From Devosia sp. (GTDB taxonomy: Bacteria; Pseudomonadota; Alphaproteobacteria; Rhizobiales; Devosiaceae), in NCBI RefSeq assembly GCF_024707125.1, contig NZ_JANQAH010000002.1, forward strand, positions 35,780-99,779: a DNA stretch of 64,000 nucleotides, given 5' to 3'. How positions within the stretch are numbered: position 1 is the stretch's first letter; every line of letters starts with the position of its first letter. Below the pieces are notes generated by a model, which saw nothing but the letters and a program-made list of their open reading frames with translations, searched no databases and had not been told where the DNA came from. Both the position numbers and the translations under genes were made by a program. This document shows positions 44,301-52,983 of this stretch, piece by piece.

Positions 44301-44893
44301 GCGACAGTCTCGTCATTCTCCTCCACGGCGTCGGCAGCTCTGGCGCCGATATCGGTGGCCTCGCTCCGGCCCTCGCCCCGGCCCTGCCGAACACAAAATT
44401 CGTCAGCCCCGACGGCCCCGGCCGCTTCAACGCCGGCCACCAGTGGTTCTGCGTTACCGGCGTCACCACCGAAAACCGCCCCGCCCGCGTCGCCGCCGCG
44501 CGCCCGTCCTTCGATGCCATCCTCTCCGATATCATCGGCCGCGAAGGCTTTGCCGGGCGCCTCGACCGCGTCGCGTTGGTCGGCTTCTCGCAGGGTTCGA
44601 TCATGGCCCTCGACGCCATAGCATCCGGCCGCTGGCCGGTCGCCGGCGTCGTCGCCTTCTCCGGCCGTCTTGCCTCGCCCGAGCCGCTGGAACCGATAAA
44701 AGGCTCAAAACTGCTGCTGGTTCACGGCACCGAAGATCACATGATGCCGGTTTCCGAAGTCGCCAATGCCGAGGCAAAGCTCTCGCCGCTCGGCGTAGCC
44801 ACCAGCCGCTTCATCCAGCCGGGCCTCGGCCATTCAGTCTCCGCCGAAGGCGTGGCCGAAGCAGCGAAATTTTTGGGCGGTCTATTCGCCTGA
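44297..44893 (+). CDS. Alpha/beta-hydrolase, phospholipase/carboxylesterase family
   Basis: This 198-aa serine hydrolase has LVILLHGVGSSGADIGGLA (oxyanion loop), the nucleophile elbow GFSQGS, an aspartate in VHGTEDHMMPV and the histidine in GLGHSVS. It belongs to the dienelactone hydrolase / acyl-protein thioesterase-like group. The ATGA start overlaps the hydroquinone reductase stop, so it is the third gene of the VOC operon and may open a lactone or ester made upstream. Confidence 0.9.
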   Translation: MSDSLVILLHGVGSSGADIGGLAPALAPALPNTKFVSPDGPGRFNAGHQWFCVTGVTTENRPARVAAARPSFDAILSDIIGREGFAGRLDRVALVGFSQGSIMALDAIASGRWPVAGVVAFSGRLASPEPLEPIKGSKLLLVHGTEDHMMPVSEVANAEAKLSPLGVATSRFIQPGLGHSVSAEGVAEAAKFLGGLFA

Positions 44894-44912
44894 ATCTTTC
44901 CTCTCCCACGGT

Positions 44913-44978
44913 GTCATTCCCGCGAAAGCGGGAACCTCTGTTTCGAAACGGAGGTCCCCGCCTTCGCGGGGATGACAT
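44913..44978. repeat. Palindromic repeat family A, copy 4
   Basis: GTCATTCCCGCGAAAGCGGG and the opposed CCCCGCCTTCGCGGGGATGAC flank a short spacer with CCTCTGTTTCG / CGAAACGGAGG, itself an inverted pair, making one long hairpin. Confidence 0.9.
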
Positions 44979-44991
44979 CGAGCATGGAAAC

Positions 44992-45020
44992 AAAAAGGCT
45001 GGGCAATCGCCCGGCCTTTT
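44992..45020. terminator. Bidirectional terminator between esterase and DHA2 genes
   Basis: AAAAAGGCTGGGC-AATC-GCCCGGCCTTTT is a near-perfect stem with A- and T-tracts on both sides, placed in the convergent gap, so it can stop transcription from both directions. Confidence 0.85.
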
Positions 45021-45029
45021 CTCATGTCA

Positions 45030-46511
45030 TCAGTGACCCATTGCCGGGCCACCATGCCCGCCTTCCGGCCGCTTCACGAAGAACGCGGCCACGATCATCA
45101 GCAGCGACACGATGGCGCCGCAGAGGAACCCGCCGCGAATACCGGCCGCCAATGCATCGACCGCATCGAGCCCAGCCGCAGCACCCGCCGCCGTCTGCAA
45201 GCTCATCACCGCCACAAAGAGCGCGATACCGGCCGCACCGGCCACCTGCTGCACGGAGCCCAGAATGGCGCTGGCATGCGAGTAGAACTTTGGCGGCACC
45301 GAGCTCATCGACGAGGTAAAGAGCGGGGTGAAGGTGAAGGCGAGGCCAACGCTGAGCACGATGTGACCGGCAACCACGGCCCAGACCGGAGTATGCTGAC
45401 TAACCAGCGTCAGCGCCCACATCACGGCCGAAACCGCAATGACACCCGGCACCAGCAGCGGCTTGGGACCAAAGCGGTCATAGAGACGACCAACCACCGG
45501 ACCAAGCACGCCCATGAGCAGGCCACCCGGCAGCAGCAGCATGCCGGTCTGCAAGGTATCAAGACCCAGCACCTTCTGCGTATAGATCGGCAGCAGGATC
45601 GAGCTACCCAGCAGCGCCACCATGGCCACGGCCATGGTGATCAGCGCAAAGGTATAGTTCTTGTGCTGCAGCGTACGCAGGTCGAGCAGCGCCTTGTCCT
45701 CGTTCTGGAGACCAAACTGGCGCCAGACGAAAGCCGCCATGGAAACCAGACCCAGGGCAATCGGCGCCCAGGCCGGAATGGCCGAACCATGCTCGGCGCC
45801 TTCACCCAAGCTCGACAGACCATAGACGAGACCGCCGAAGGCAAAGGCCGAAAGAATGACCGACAGCACATCGAGCGGCGCATAACGCGGCGTCGAGACA
45901 TTGCGGATGCGGCTTGCACCGATGACCAGCGCCAGGATGGCGATGGGCAGGGTGAAATAGAACATGAAGCGCCAATCGAAATGGGCAAGGATAAACCCGC
46001 CGATCGTCGGGCCGATGGCCGGAGCCACGGACATGACGATGGAAATATTGCCCATGACCTTGCCCCGCCCTTCCGGCGGCACCAGCGACATCACCGTGGT
46101 CATCAGCAGCGGCATCATGATGGCCGTGCCAACGGCCTGCACGACGCGACCAACGATCAGCAGCTCAATACCCGGCGAAACGGCGCAGATCAGCGTGCCG
46201 GCCGTAAAGACCGACATGGCGATCATGTAGATCGGCCGCGTATTGAGGCGCTGCAACAGGAAGCCGGTGATCGGAATCACCACGGCCATGGTCAGAAGAA
46301 AGGCGGTGGTCAGCCATTGCGCCAGGCTCGCGGTCACGCCGAGATCGGTCATCAGGTGCGGGATGGCCACGCTCATGATGGTTTCGTTGAGGAACACCAC
46401 AAAGGTGGACACGAGCAGAAGCCCGATGACCAACCGGTTGCGCGCCGCATTGTCAGGATGATGGGGAGCGCTTTGTTCAAGCGCGTCGAATGTTGCTGTG
46501 TCTGTCGTCAT
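45030..46511 (-). CDS. DHA2-family MFS multidrug exporter (EmrB-like)
   Basis: This 493-aa proton-driven exporter has about 14 hydrophobic segments, with DHA2 signatures VFLNETIMSVAIPHLM (motif D1), WLTTAFLLTMAVVIPITGFL, GRVVQAVGTAIMMPLL and the antiporter motif C region MSVAPAIGPTIGGFIL. The ATG at 46511 has GAGGGT with good spacing; another ATG lies six bases earlier. Upstream are two similar TTTAGACT...TTAACTAAT elements that may bind a repressor. No regulator gene is adjacent. Confidence 0.92.
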   Translation of the reverse strand: MTTDTATFDALEQSAPHHPDNAARNRLVIGLLLVSTFVVFLNETIMSVAIPHLMTDLGVTASLAQWLTTAFLLTMAVVIPITGFLLQRLNTRPIYMIAMSVFTAGTLICAVSPGIELLIVGRVVQAVGTAIMMPLLMTTVMSLVPPEGRGKVMGNISIVMSVAPAIGPTIGGFILAHFDWRFMFYFTLPIAILALVIGASRIRNVSTPRYAPLDVLSVILSAFAFGGLVYGLSSLGEGAEHGSAIPAWAPIALGLVSMAAFVWRQFGLQNEDKALLDLRTLQHKNYTFALITMAVAMVALLGSSILLPIYTQKVLGLDTLQTGMLLLPGGLLMGVLGPVVGRLYDRFGPKPLLVPGVIAVSAVMWALTLVSQHTPVWAVVAGHIVLSVGLAFTFTPLFTSSMSSVPPKFYSHASAILGSVQQVAGAAGIALFVAVMSLQTAAGAAAGLDAVDALAAGIRGGFLCGAIVSLLMIVAAFFVKRPEGGHGGPAMGH

Positions 46512-46616
46512 GTCCATACCCTCACTAAAGCGCGTGACACCCTTGCGACGCATGGCATCGCCGGAGTTCGACAGCGCTTTCCAATTTTCCTGCGACAAGG
46601 CCTGTCAGCAGCCATC

Positions 46617-46687
46617 AGTTTAGACTGCGCTTAACTAATCCCCGGAGGGATTGGCGGTCAATGCTAAATTTTAGACTTAACTAATGC
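46617..46687. promoter_or_regulatory. Pair of TTTAGACT-(GCGC)-TTAACTAAT elements upstream of the DHA2 exporter
   Basis: The first element (about 46619-46639) reads TTTAGACT-GCGC-TTAACTAAT. The second (about 46670-46686) is the same without GCGC. Both have TTAG...CTAA ends. They lie 110-175 bases upstream of the exporter start in a 375-base divergent gap and are probable operator copies for an unseen regulator. Confidence 0.4.
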
Positions 46688-46797
46688 GCCCCATTTTCGG
46701 GGGCGCCTTCACTACTCCCGCGGGGTTGTTCCGTCCAGTCCAAATTCGCGCAGGGCTGCATTGCGACGCGAAAAATTGAGAACAAAAACTAAACATC

Positions 46798-46812
46798 GTT
46801 CTTGTTGTGTTC
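46798..46812 (+). promoter_or_regulatory. LexA (SOS) box GTTC-N7-GTTC
   Basis: An exact alphaproteobacterial LexA consensus: GTTC, seven bases (TTGTTGT), GTTC. It overlaps the -35 element of the promoter for the radical SAM gene. An opposed partial site (GAGAACA...) lies 15-20 bases upstream, so GAGAACA and TGTTCTC also form an inverted pair. Confidence 0.75.
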
Positions 46813-46830
46813 TCATTCGATTGCTAGATT
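46802..46830 (+). promoter_or_regulatory. Promoter of the radical SAM repair gene
   Basis: TTGTTG, a 17-base spacer and TAGATT match a sigma-70-type promoter. The LexA box covers the -35, so repression by LexA would be steric. The start codon lies 57 bases downstream. Confidence 0.55.
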
Positions 46831-46886
46831 TGGAACGCGCCGACGAGGTCGATTCCAACCGGGGCGGAAGCAGCAGGAGATATGCC

Positions 46887-48034
46887 ATGGCCCTTTATCA
46901 GGCCCCAAGCTTCGAAGCGCTGGAACGTCTCAGCCAGAGCCGTGACGCCGATCTGGCGCGGCGCGAGCTGCTCAATTCCGACCGCATCCGCGGTCGCGGC
47001 GCCCAGTCGAACCATACCGGCCGCTTCGAAACGCATTCGCGCGAAAATTTCGATGATGGCTGGGGTGTCGTCGAAGCCCTGCCCATGACCGAGACGGTCG
47101 AGCATGCCGAACGGGCCAAGACGATCATCACCACCAATGACAGCCCTGATATCGGCTTCGAGCGCTCGATCAATGCCTATCGCGGCTGCGAGCATGGCTG
47201 CTCCTATTGCTACGCCCGCCCCACCCATGCCTATCTCGGCCATTCGGCCGGCGTCGATTTCGAGCGCGAGATCTACGTCAAGACCAATGCGGTGGAAGCC
47301 CTGCGCAACGAACTCGGCGCAAAATCCTATCGCCCAAAGCCCATTGCCATGGGCACCAATACCGACCCCTACCAGCCCTCCGAGCGTAAGCACCAGCTCA
47401 CCCGCGGCATTCTGGAGGTCATGCTCGAAACGCGCCATCCGGTGATGATCACCACCAAGTCGGCGCTGATCCTGCGCGATCTAGATCTGCTCTCGGAATT
47501 GGCCAAGCTCGGCCTCGCCAAGGTCGCGATTTCCGTGACCTCCATGGATCACAAGCTCAGCCGCAAGATGGAGCCCCGCGCCTCCTCGCCCGCAAGGCGC
47601 CTCGAAGCCATCCGCGCCCTCAGCGAAGCCGGCGTCCCGACCGCCATATTTGCTTCGCCGATGATCCCGGCCATCAACGACATGGAGCTCGAGCGCATCC
47701 TCGACGCCGGCAAGGCCCAGGGCGCGCTGGCCGCGTCGATGATCCTCCTCCGCCTCCCCGGCGAAGTGCGCGACGTTTTCCGCGAGTGGCTTCTGCGCCA
47801 CTTCCCCGACCGCGTCCGCCACGTCCTCGCCCTCGTCCGCGACACCCGCGGGGGCGGGACTATGACTCGCGCTTCGGCACCAGAATGACCGGCGAAGGCC
47901 CCTACGCCACCCTGCTCCGCCAGCGTTTCGACAAAGCGCGCGAACGCTACGGGCTCGACACGAAGCTGCCGGGTCTCCGCACCGACCTCTTCGTCCCGCC
48001 TACGCTGGAGAGCAAGCAGATGAGTTTGTTCTGA
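46887..48034 (+). pseudogene. PA0069-type radical SAM DNA-repair protein, broken by one frameshift near the C-terminus
   Basis: The main frame encodes a radical SAM protein with the cluster motif C101-x3-C105-x2-C108 (RGCEHGCSYCYARP), FERSINAYRG, GTNTDPYQPSER and SVTSMDHKLSRKMEPRASSPARRLEAI, the COG1533 'DNA repair photolyase-like' / PA0069 set. After RDTRGG the frame goes off (GTMTRASAPE, stop); the next frame continues with RDYDSRFGTRMTGEGPYATLLRQRFDKARERYGL and ends QMSLF. One added base (a C near 47855) restores 382 aa. The start ATG has AGGAGA seven bases upstream. An SOS box precedes it. The QMSLF end resembles a sliding-clamp motif. Confidence 0.85.
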
Positions 48035-48038
48035 AGCT

Positions 48039-48180
48039 CTCCCTCATCCGGCGCTACGCGCCACCTTCTCCCCGAGGGGGAGAAGAACAGGACGGTTCCC
48101 ATAGATGTATCGGTGACCCCTTCTATTCCTCTCCCCCTCGGGGAGAGGGTGGATCGCGCATAGCGCGAGACGGGTGAGGG
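48039..48180. repeat. CTCATCCGGCGCTACGCGCC / GGGGAGAGGG repeat (family F)
   Basis: CTCCCTCATCCGGCGCTACGCG and TCTCCCCGAGGGGGAGAAG face CTCTCCCCCTCGGGGAGAGG and GCATAGCGCGAGACGGGTGAGGG. The halves are inverted copies around about 30 bases of unique sequence. Confidence 0.8.
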
Positions 48181-48211
48181 TGCTTGCCTAGAAGTACAAC
48201 CTCCCATCCTG

Positions 48212-48281
48212 CGTCACCACCGGGCTTGTCCCGGTGGTCCATGCCTCCGCGAGAGACTTCCGGACCAAGCCCGGCAATGAA
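48212..48281. repeat. Palindromic repeat family B, copy 2
   Basis: CGTCACCACCGGGCTTGTCCCGGTGG, spacer TCCATGCCTCCGCG, and the opposing CGGACCAAGCCCGGCAATGA (degenerate), in the gap before the HAD gene's stop. Confidence 0.8.
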
Positions 48282-48286
48282 GCCAA

Positions 48287-48979
48287 CTACGCGCTCAGCG
48301 CCTCGCTCGCCCCAACGCGCTCGGCAATAAAACGCAACATCTGCCGATCGGTGTAATCCCGCGCCGCCAGTGTCGCGCCCGCTTCCAGCAACTGCGCCAG
48401 TTCCAGCCCCGTCGCCATCCCAACCGTCGCAATCCCCGCCGAAGTCGCCGACTTCAACCCGGTCCGCGAATCCTCGAAAGCCACGCAGTTCTTGGCATCG
48501 GCCCCGAGTATCTTCAGCCCCTCCAGATAAGGCAGCGGATGCGGCTTCCCAAACTCCAGTTCATCCCCAATCACCAGCCCCTTGAACCGGTGACGCGCCC
48601 CGATGCTATTAAGAAGCTGCTCGGCATTGTCCCGCGGCGCATTGGTCACCGCCACCGCCGGCAACCCGATCGCATCGGCCCAATCAAGCAGCGCAAAAAG
48701 CCCATGCACCGGCTCGACGCCCTCCGCCGCCAGCGAGCGGAACAGGGCTTCCTTTTCCATCATGATTTCCCACTGCCGCTCCGGCGTCTCATGCGGCAGG
48801 AACTGCGCGCCGATCGCCTCATTGGCGAGGCCCTGCAACTCCCGCCCAAAGCGTTCGCGGTCGAAATGGTGCCCATAAGGCGCAAAGGCCCGATTAAAAG
48901 CTTCGAGATGCAGCGGATCGCTCTCGACCAGCGTTCCATCGATGTCAAAAAGGAGTCCGGCGCCGGGCTTGAGAGTCAT
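48287..48979 (-). CDS. HAD-superfamily hydrolase (beta-phosphoglucomutase-like)
   Basis: This 230-aa protein has the nucleophile motif LLFDIDGTLVESDPLHLEAFN, motif II AVAVTNAPRDNAEQLL, motif III lysine in GDELEFGKPHPLPYLEGL and the acidic motif IV VAFEDSRTGLKSA. A helical cap lies between residues 15 and 80. It resembles the phosphoglycolate phosphatase / beta-PGM subgroup. The start 48979 is preferred; a methionine two codons earlier is possible. It is divergent from the APH-like gene. Confidence 0.9.
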   Translation of the reverse strand: MTLKPGAGLLFDIDGTLVESDPLHLEAFNRAFAPYGHHFDRERFGRELQGLANEAIGAQFLPHETPERQWEIMMEKEALFRSLAAEGVEPVHGLFALLDWADAIGLPAVAVTNAPRDNAEQLLNSIGARHRFKGLVIGDELEFGKPHPLPYLEGLKILGADAKNCVAFEDSRTGLKSATSAGIATVGMATGLELAQLLEAGATLAARDYTDRQMLRFIAERVGASEALSA

Positions 48980-49046
48980 GGTCATTCCGTCGATAAATCG
49001 AGGGTGAGACCGCCACGAAATTTCTGCATCGTCAACGAGGCAAATT

Positions 49047-49931
49047 GTGCCAGAAATTCCCGCCCACATGTCTCTCGAGCGCCTGCGCGAACTGGCCGTC
49101 GCCGGCCACCCCCAATTTGCCGGCGCCCGCTTCACGATTCTGGCCGATGGCTGGGATAGCGTCGCCCTCGATATCGACGATCGCTACATCATAAAATTCC
49201 CGCGCCACGAGGTGGCCGAACAGTCCCTCCGCCGCGAAGTGCTGCTGCTCTCCGTCATCGGCCCACGTGTCCTGATGCCCGTGCCGCGCATGGATCTCCA
49301 CGACATCCCCGTCACCCACACGATCCACACCAAACTGCCCGGCAGCGCGCTCGACCCCGCCGCCTATGCCAAGGTGCCCGAGAGCATGCGCGCCGAAATC
49401 GGCGAACGCCTCGGTCAGTTTTATGCCCATCTCCACGCCATCCACCCGGACCTCCTCGCCCATGCCGGCGCCGGCCCGGTGCAGGAATGGCTCGATGCCG
49501 ACACGATCCGTAGGCGTATCGAGCCCCATCTGCCCCCCGCCCTCGCGCCCTGGGCCGAAGAGGCGTTGGAAAAGCTGGTCGGACTTGGACCCGATCCCCA
49601 CGGCATCACCTATGGGCTCTTTGACGGCCATGGCTGGAACATGGCCCATGACGTCGCCCAAAACCGGTTCGGCGGCATCTTCGATTTCGGCGATTCCGGC
49701 TTTGGGCCGCTGCATCAGGAATTCATCTATTCCAACCTGACCTCGCCCGATCTCACGGCTCGGATCATCGACAGCTACGAGCGCCACACCGGTCGCACGC
49801 TCGACCGCGACCGCATCACCCTCCTCACCGATATCCACCGCCTCTGGGAACTTGCCGAGGAACATGAAAATGCCGAAGGCACGGCCGAAAAGATCGAAGC
49901 CGCCCACGCCTGGGTCGGCATGCGCCCCTAG
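49047..49931 (+). CDS. Aminoglycoside/choline-kinase-fold phosphotransferase-like protein
   Basis: This 294-aa protein has an N-lobe DGWDSVALDIDDRYIIKFPRHEVAEQSLRREV (lysine and glutamate of a kinase fold) and a C-lobe with LFDGHGWNMAHD and GGIFDFGDSGFGPLHQEF, the latter being the DFG-like IDFGD metal site. The usual catalytic HGD reads L-F-D, so the first two residues are changed while the aspartate and N remain. It phosphorylates a small molecule or is a degenerate homologue. The start is GTG at 49047 with GAGG seven bases upstream. Confidence 0.8.
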   Translation: MPEIPAHMSLERLRELAVAGHPQFAGARFTILADGWDSVALDIDDRYIIKFPRHEVAEQSLRREVLLLSVIGPRVLMPVPRMDLHDIPVTHTIHTKLPGSALDPAAYAKVPESMRAEIGERLGQFYAHLHAIHPDLLAHAGAGPVQEWLDADTIRRRIEPHLPPALAPWAEEALEKLVGLGPDPHGITYGLFDGHGWNMAHDVAQNRFGGIFDFGDSGFGPLHQEFIYSNLTSPDLTARIIDSYERHTGRTLDRDRITLLTDIHRLWELAEEHENAEGTAEKIEAAHAWVGMRP

Positions 49932-50512
49932 TACTGTTCCACTTTCCGCGCGTAAGTAGACATGAAATCGAGCGAGGCCATCACGCCCTGCAGCGACAGC
50001 CAGATATCGGCCGGCTGTTCCGCGCCCGTCATCGGCACGATGAGTTTGAGCGAAGCCCGCTCCTTCATCCGCTCGATCAGTTGCGCCTCAAGATCGGCAT
50101 CGGCTACAAAATACTGATTGGTGACGTTGAACCGCGTCTCCAGTTCCTCACCCATGGCCAGCATCACCGGCCCGTCCCCGGCAAACAGCAGCCGCATCGG
50201 CCGGCTCTCGTCATAAGAGCCCTCATCCACCGCCACGGTGATGGCAAGATCAAGCTCGCCATCAAGCCGATTGCGGATCAGCGTAAGCTTATAGGCCGGC
50301 AGACTGGCGCTGTTCTGCATCTGGCTACCGGTGCTGGCAAAGCACGAATAGCCATAATAATCGGCCGAATCTTCCACGATGGCGTCCGGGCAAGCCGCCA
50401 GCCAATCGCGAAAATACTCGCGCCACTCGCCATAAGAATGATGAAAAGGTTCGGCTACTGCGGGCACGGTGAGCAGCAGCAGGGCGGCAAGGCGTGCACA
50501 AGCGCGCATCAA
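49928..50512 (-). CDS. Exported conserved hypothetical protein
   Basis: Not recognised. The 194-aa product has a signal peptide (MMRACARLAALLLLTVPAVA). The mature part starts EPFHHSYGEWREYFRDWLAACPD and has SADYYGYSCFASTGSQ. This W-x-x-x-C / C arrangement recalls periplasmic proteins of the invasion-associated locus B type, but the match is weak. It is convergent with the APH-like gene (4-base overlap). Confidence 0.65.
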   Translation of the reverse strand: MMRACARLAALLLLTVPAVAEPFHHSYGEWREYFRDWLAACPDAIVEDSADYYGYSCFASTGSQMQNSASLPAYKLTLIRNRLDGELDLAITVAVDEGSYDESRPMRLLFAGDGPVMLAMGEELETRFNVTNQYFVADADLEAQLIERMKERASLKLIVPMTGAEQPADIWLSLQGVMASLDFMSTYARKVEQY

Positions 50513-50586
50513 AACACTCTCGTCTTTGCCCCCCGGCCAGACTCTTATATCAGTGACCCCAGAAAAATGACCAGAGGACGACAGGC

Positions 50587-50952
50587 GTGGCCATCGAGAA
50601 GATAAACGGCCTCAATGTGATGCTGCTCGACGATACCGGGCCACGACTCGGTTCCGAGCAGGACGCGCTCGACGTCATCGGCGCCACCTATGGGCTCGAA
50701 GTCGACGCCGTTGCCATTCCCGTTGCACGCCTCGATCCCGACTTTTTCATCCTCAGCAACAGACAAGCCGGGCACTTCATCCAAAAACTGCAGAACTATT
50801 CCATGCGCCTCGTCATCCTCGGCGACATCTCTGCCGCCATGGCGAGCAGCAAGGCCCTCACCGATTTCGTCGGCGAAACCAATCGCATCGGCCACCATTT
50901 CTTTGCCGCCGATCGCGCCGCCATGGAGGCCGGCTTCGGCCGGGTCCACTGA
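50587..50952 (+). CDS. DUF4180 domain protein
   Basis: This 121-aa protein matches the DUF4180 pattern: GSEQDALDVIGATYGLEVDAVAIPVARLDPDFFILSNRQAGHFIQKLQNYSMRLVILGDIS and ADRAAMEAGF. It is an alpha/beta single domain with no known enzyme residues. The start is GTG at 50587 with GAGGACGACAGG upstream. Its stop shares a base with the rnhB start (TGATG), so the two are translationally coupled, an unusual partner for rnhB. Confidence 0.85.
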   Translation: MAIEKINGLNVMLLDDTGPRLGSEQDALDVIGATYGLEVDAVAIPVARLDPDFFILSNRQAGHFIQKLQNYSMRLVILGDISAAMASSKALTDFVGETNRIGHHFFAADRAAMEAGFGRVH

Positions 50953-51647
50953 TGGCCCGCAAGACCACCGTCACGATCGAATCCACCGCCGAACTCTTCG
51001 CGCCGGAAGCCGACTTCCCCGATTTCAGCCACGAGCAAATGGCCTATGACCGCGGCGCGCGCTGTGTCGTCGGCGTCGACGAAGCCGGCCGCGGCCCGCT
51101 CGCCGGCCCCGTCGTCGTCTCCGCCGTTCGACTCGACCCCAATCGCATCCCAACAGGCCTCAACGATTCCAAAAAACTGACGCCCGAGCGCCGCTCCGAA
51201 CTCTTCGAAGAAATTTTGGCCGTCGCCGATGTCGCCATCGTCAGCGCCCCGCCCTCGGACATTCTCAATCTCAACATCCGTGGTGCTACCCTTGCCGCCA
51301 TGGCCCGAGCCGTCCGCGCCCTTCCCTGCACCGCCGATTGCGTCCTCGTCGATGGCCGCGACGTCCCCCCCGGTCTCCCTTGCCCCGGCATTGCGCTGAT
51401 CGGTGGCGATGGCCGCAGCGTCTCCATCGCCGCCGCCTCCATCGTCGCCAAAGTCATGCGCGACCGCATGTGCGCCATCATGGATTGCGACGCGCCCGAT
51501 TTCGGCTTTGCCGGCCACAAGGGCTATGGCACCGCCGCGCACCTGAAGGCTCTGAACCTCCATGGCCCCAGCCGCCACCACCGCTCGGCCTTTGCTCCGG
51601 TCGCTGCGCTGCTGCTCCAAAAGGCAACTGTCACAATCGAGGGTTAA
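50952..51647 (+). CDS. rnhB: Ribonuclease HII
   Basis: This 231-aa enzyme nicks at ribonucleotides in DNA. It has the catalytic DEAGRGPLAGPVV (D44, E45), LNDSKKLTPERR, ADCVLVDG and SIAAASIVAKVMRDRMC. The N-terminus has a 30-residue extension. It precedes ccrM, a pairing conserved in Hyphomicrobiales. The stop overlaps the first half of a CtrA-like box. Confidence 0.97.
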   Translation: MARKTTVTIESTAELFAPEADFPDFSHEQMAYDRGARCVVGVDEAGRGPLAGPVVVSAVRLDPNRIPTGLNDSKKLTPERRSELFEEILAVADVAIVSAPPSDILNLNIRGATLAAMARAVRALPCTADCVLVDGRDVPPGLPCPGIALIGGDGRSVSIAAASIVAKVMRDRMCAIMDCDAPDFGFAGHKGYGTAAHLKALNLHGPSRHHRSAFAPVAALLLQKATVTIEG

Positions 51648-51659
51648 CCCCTCGCTAAC
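51645..51659. promoter_or_regulatory. CtrA-like box (TTAA-N7-CTAA) upstream of ccrM
   Basis: TTAA, seven bases, CTAA: one mismatch from the TTAA-N7-TTAA consensus, 71 bases before the ccrM ATG. ccrM is a known CtrA target in Caulobacter and relatives. Confidence 0.4.
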
Positions 51660-51704
51660 CCCTTACAAACGCTCCATTAACCCTGACGAAGTACAAAGGC
51701 ATGG

Positions 51705-52863
<1,159 letters not shown>

Positions 52864-52898
52864 TCCTGACCTCCAATCATTATTCAGGCTCTATAACT

Positions 52899-52928
52899 GG
52901 CCGCCGGTTTGCCCCGGCGGCCTTTTTG
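52899..52928 (+). terminator. Rho-independent terminator of ccrM
   Basis: GGCCGCCGG-TTTGC-CCCGGCGGCC stem followed by TTTTTG, 36 bases after the stop. Its T-tract overlaps the putative -35 (TTGTTT) of the next gene. Confidence 0.92.
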
Positions 52929-52983
52929 TTTGTGCGGACAGGAAACATAGTATAAGAACATAACGAGTACATGCAAAAAGGTC

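Noticed and set aside
52956..52970. SOS box upstream of the accessory gene (GAAC-N7-GTAC)
   Set aside because: One mismatch in a critical half site; kept only as a remark in the finding, not as a feature.
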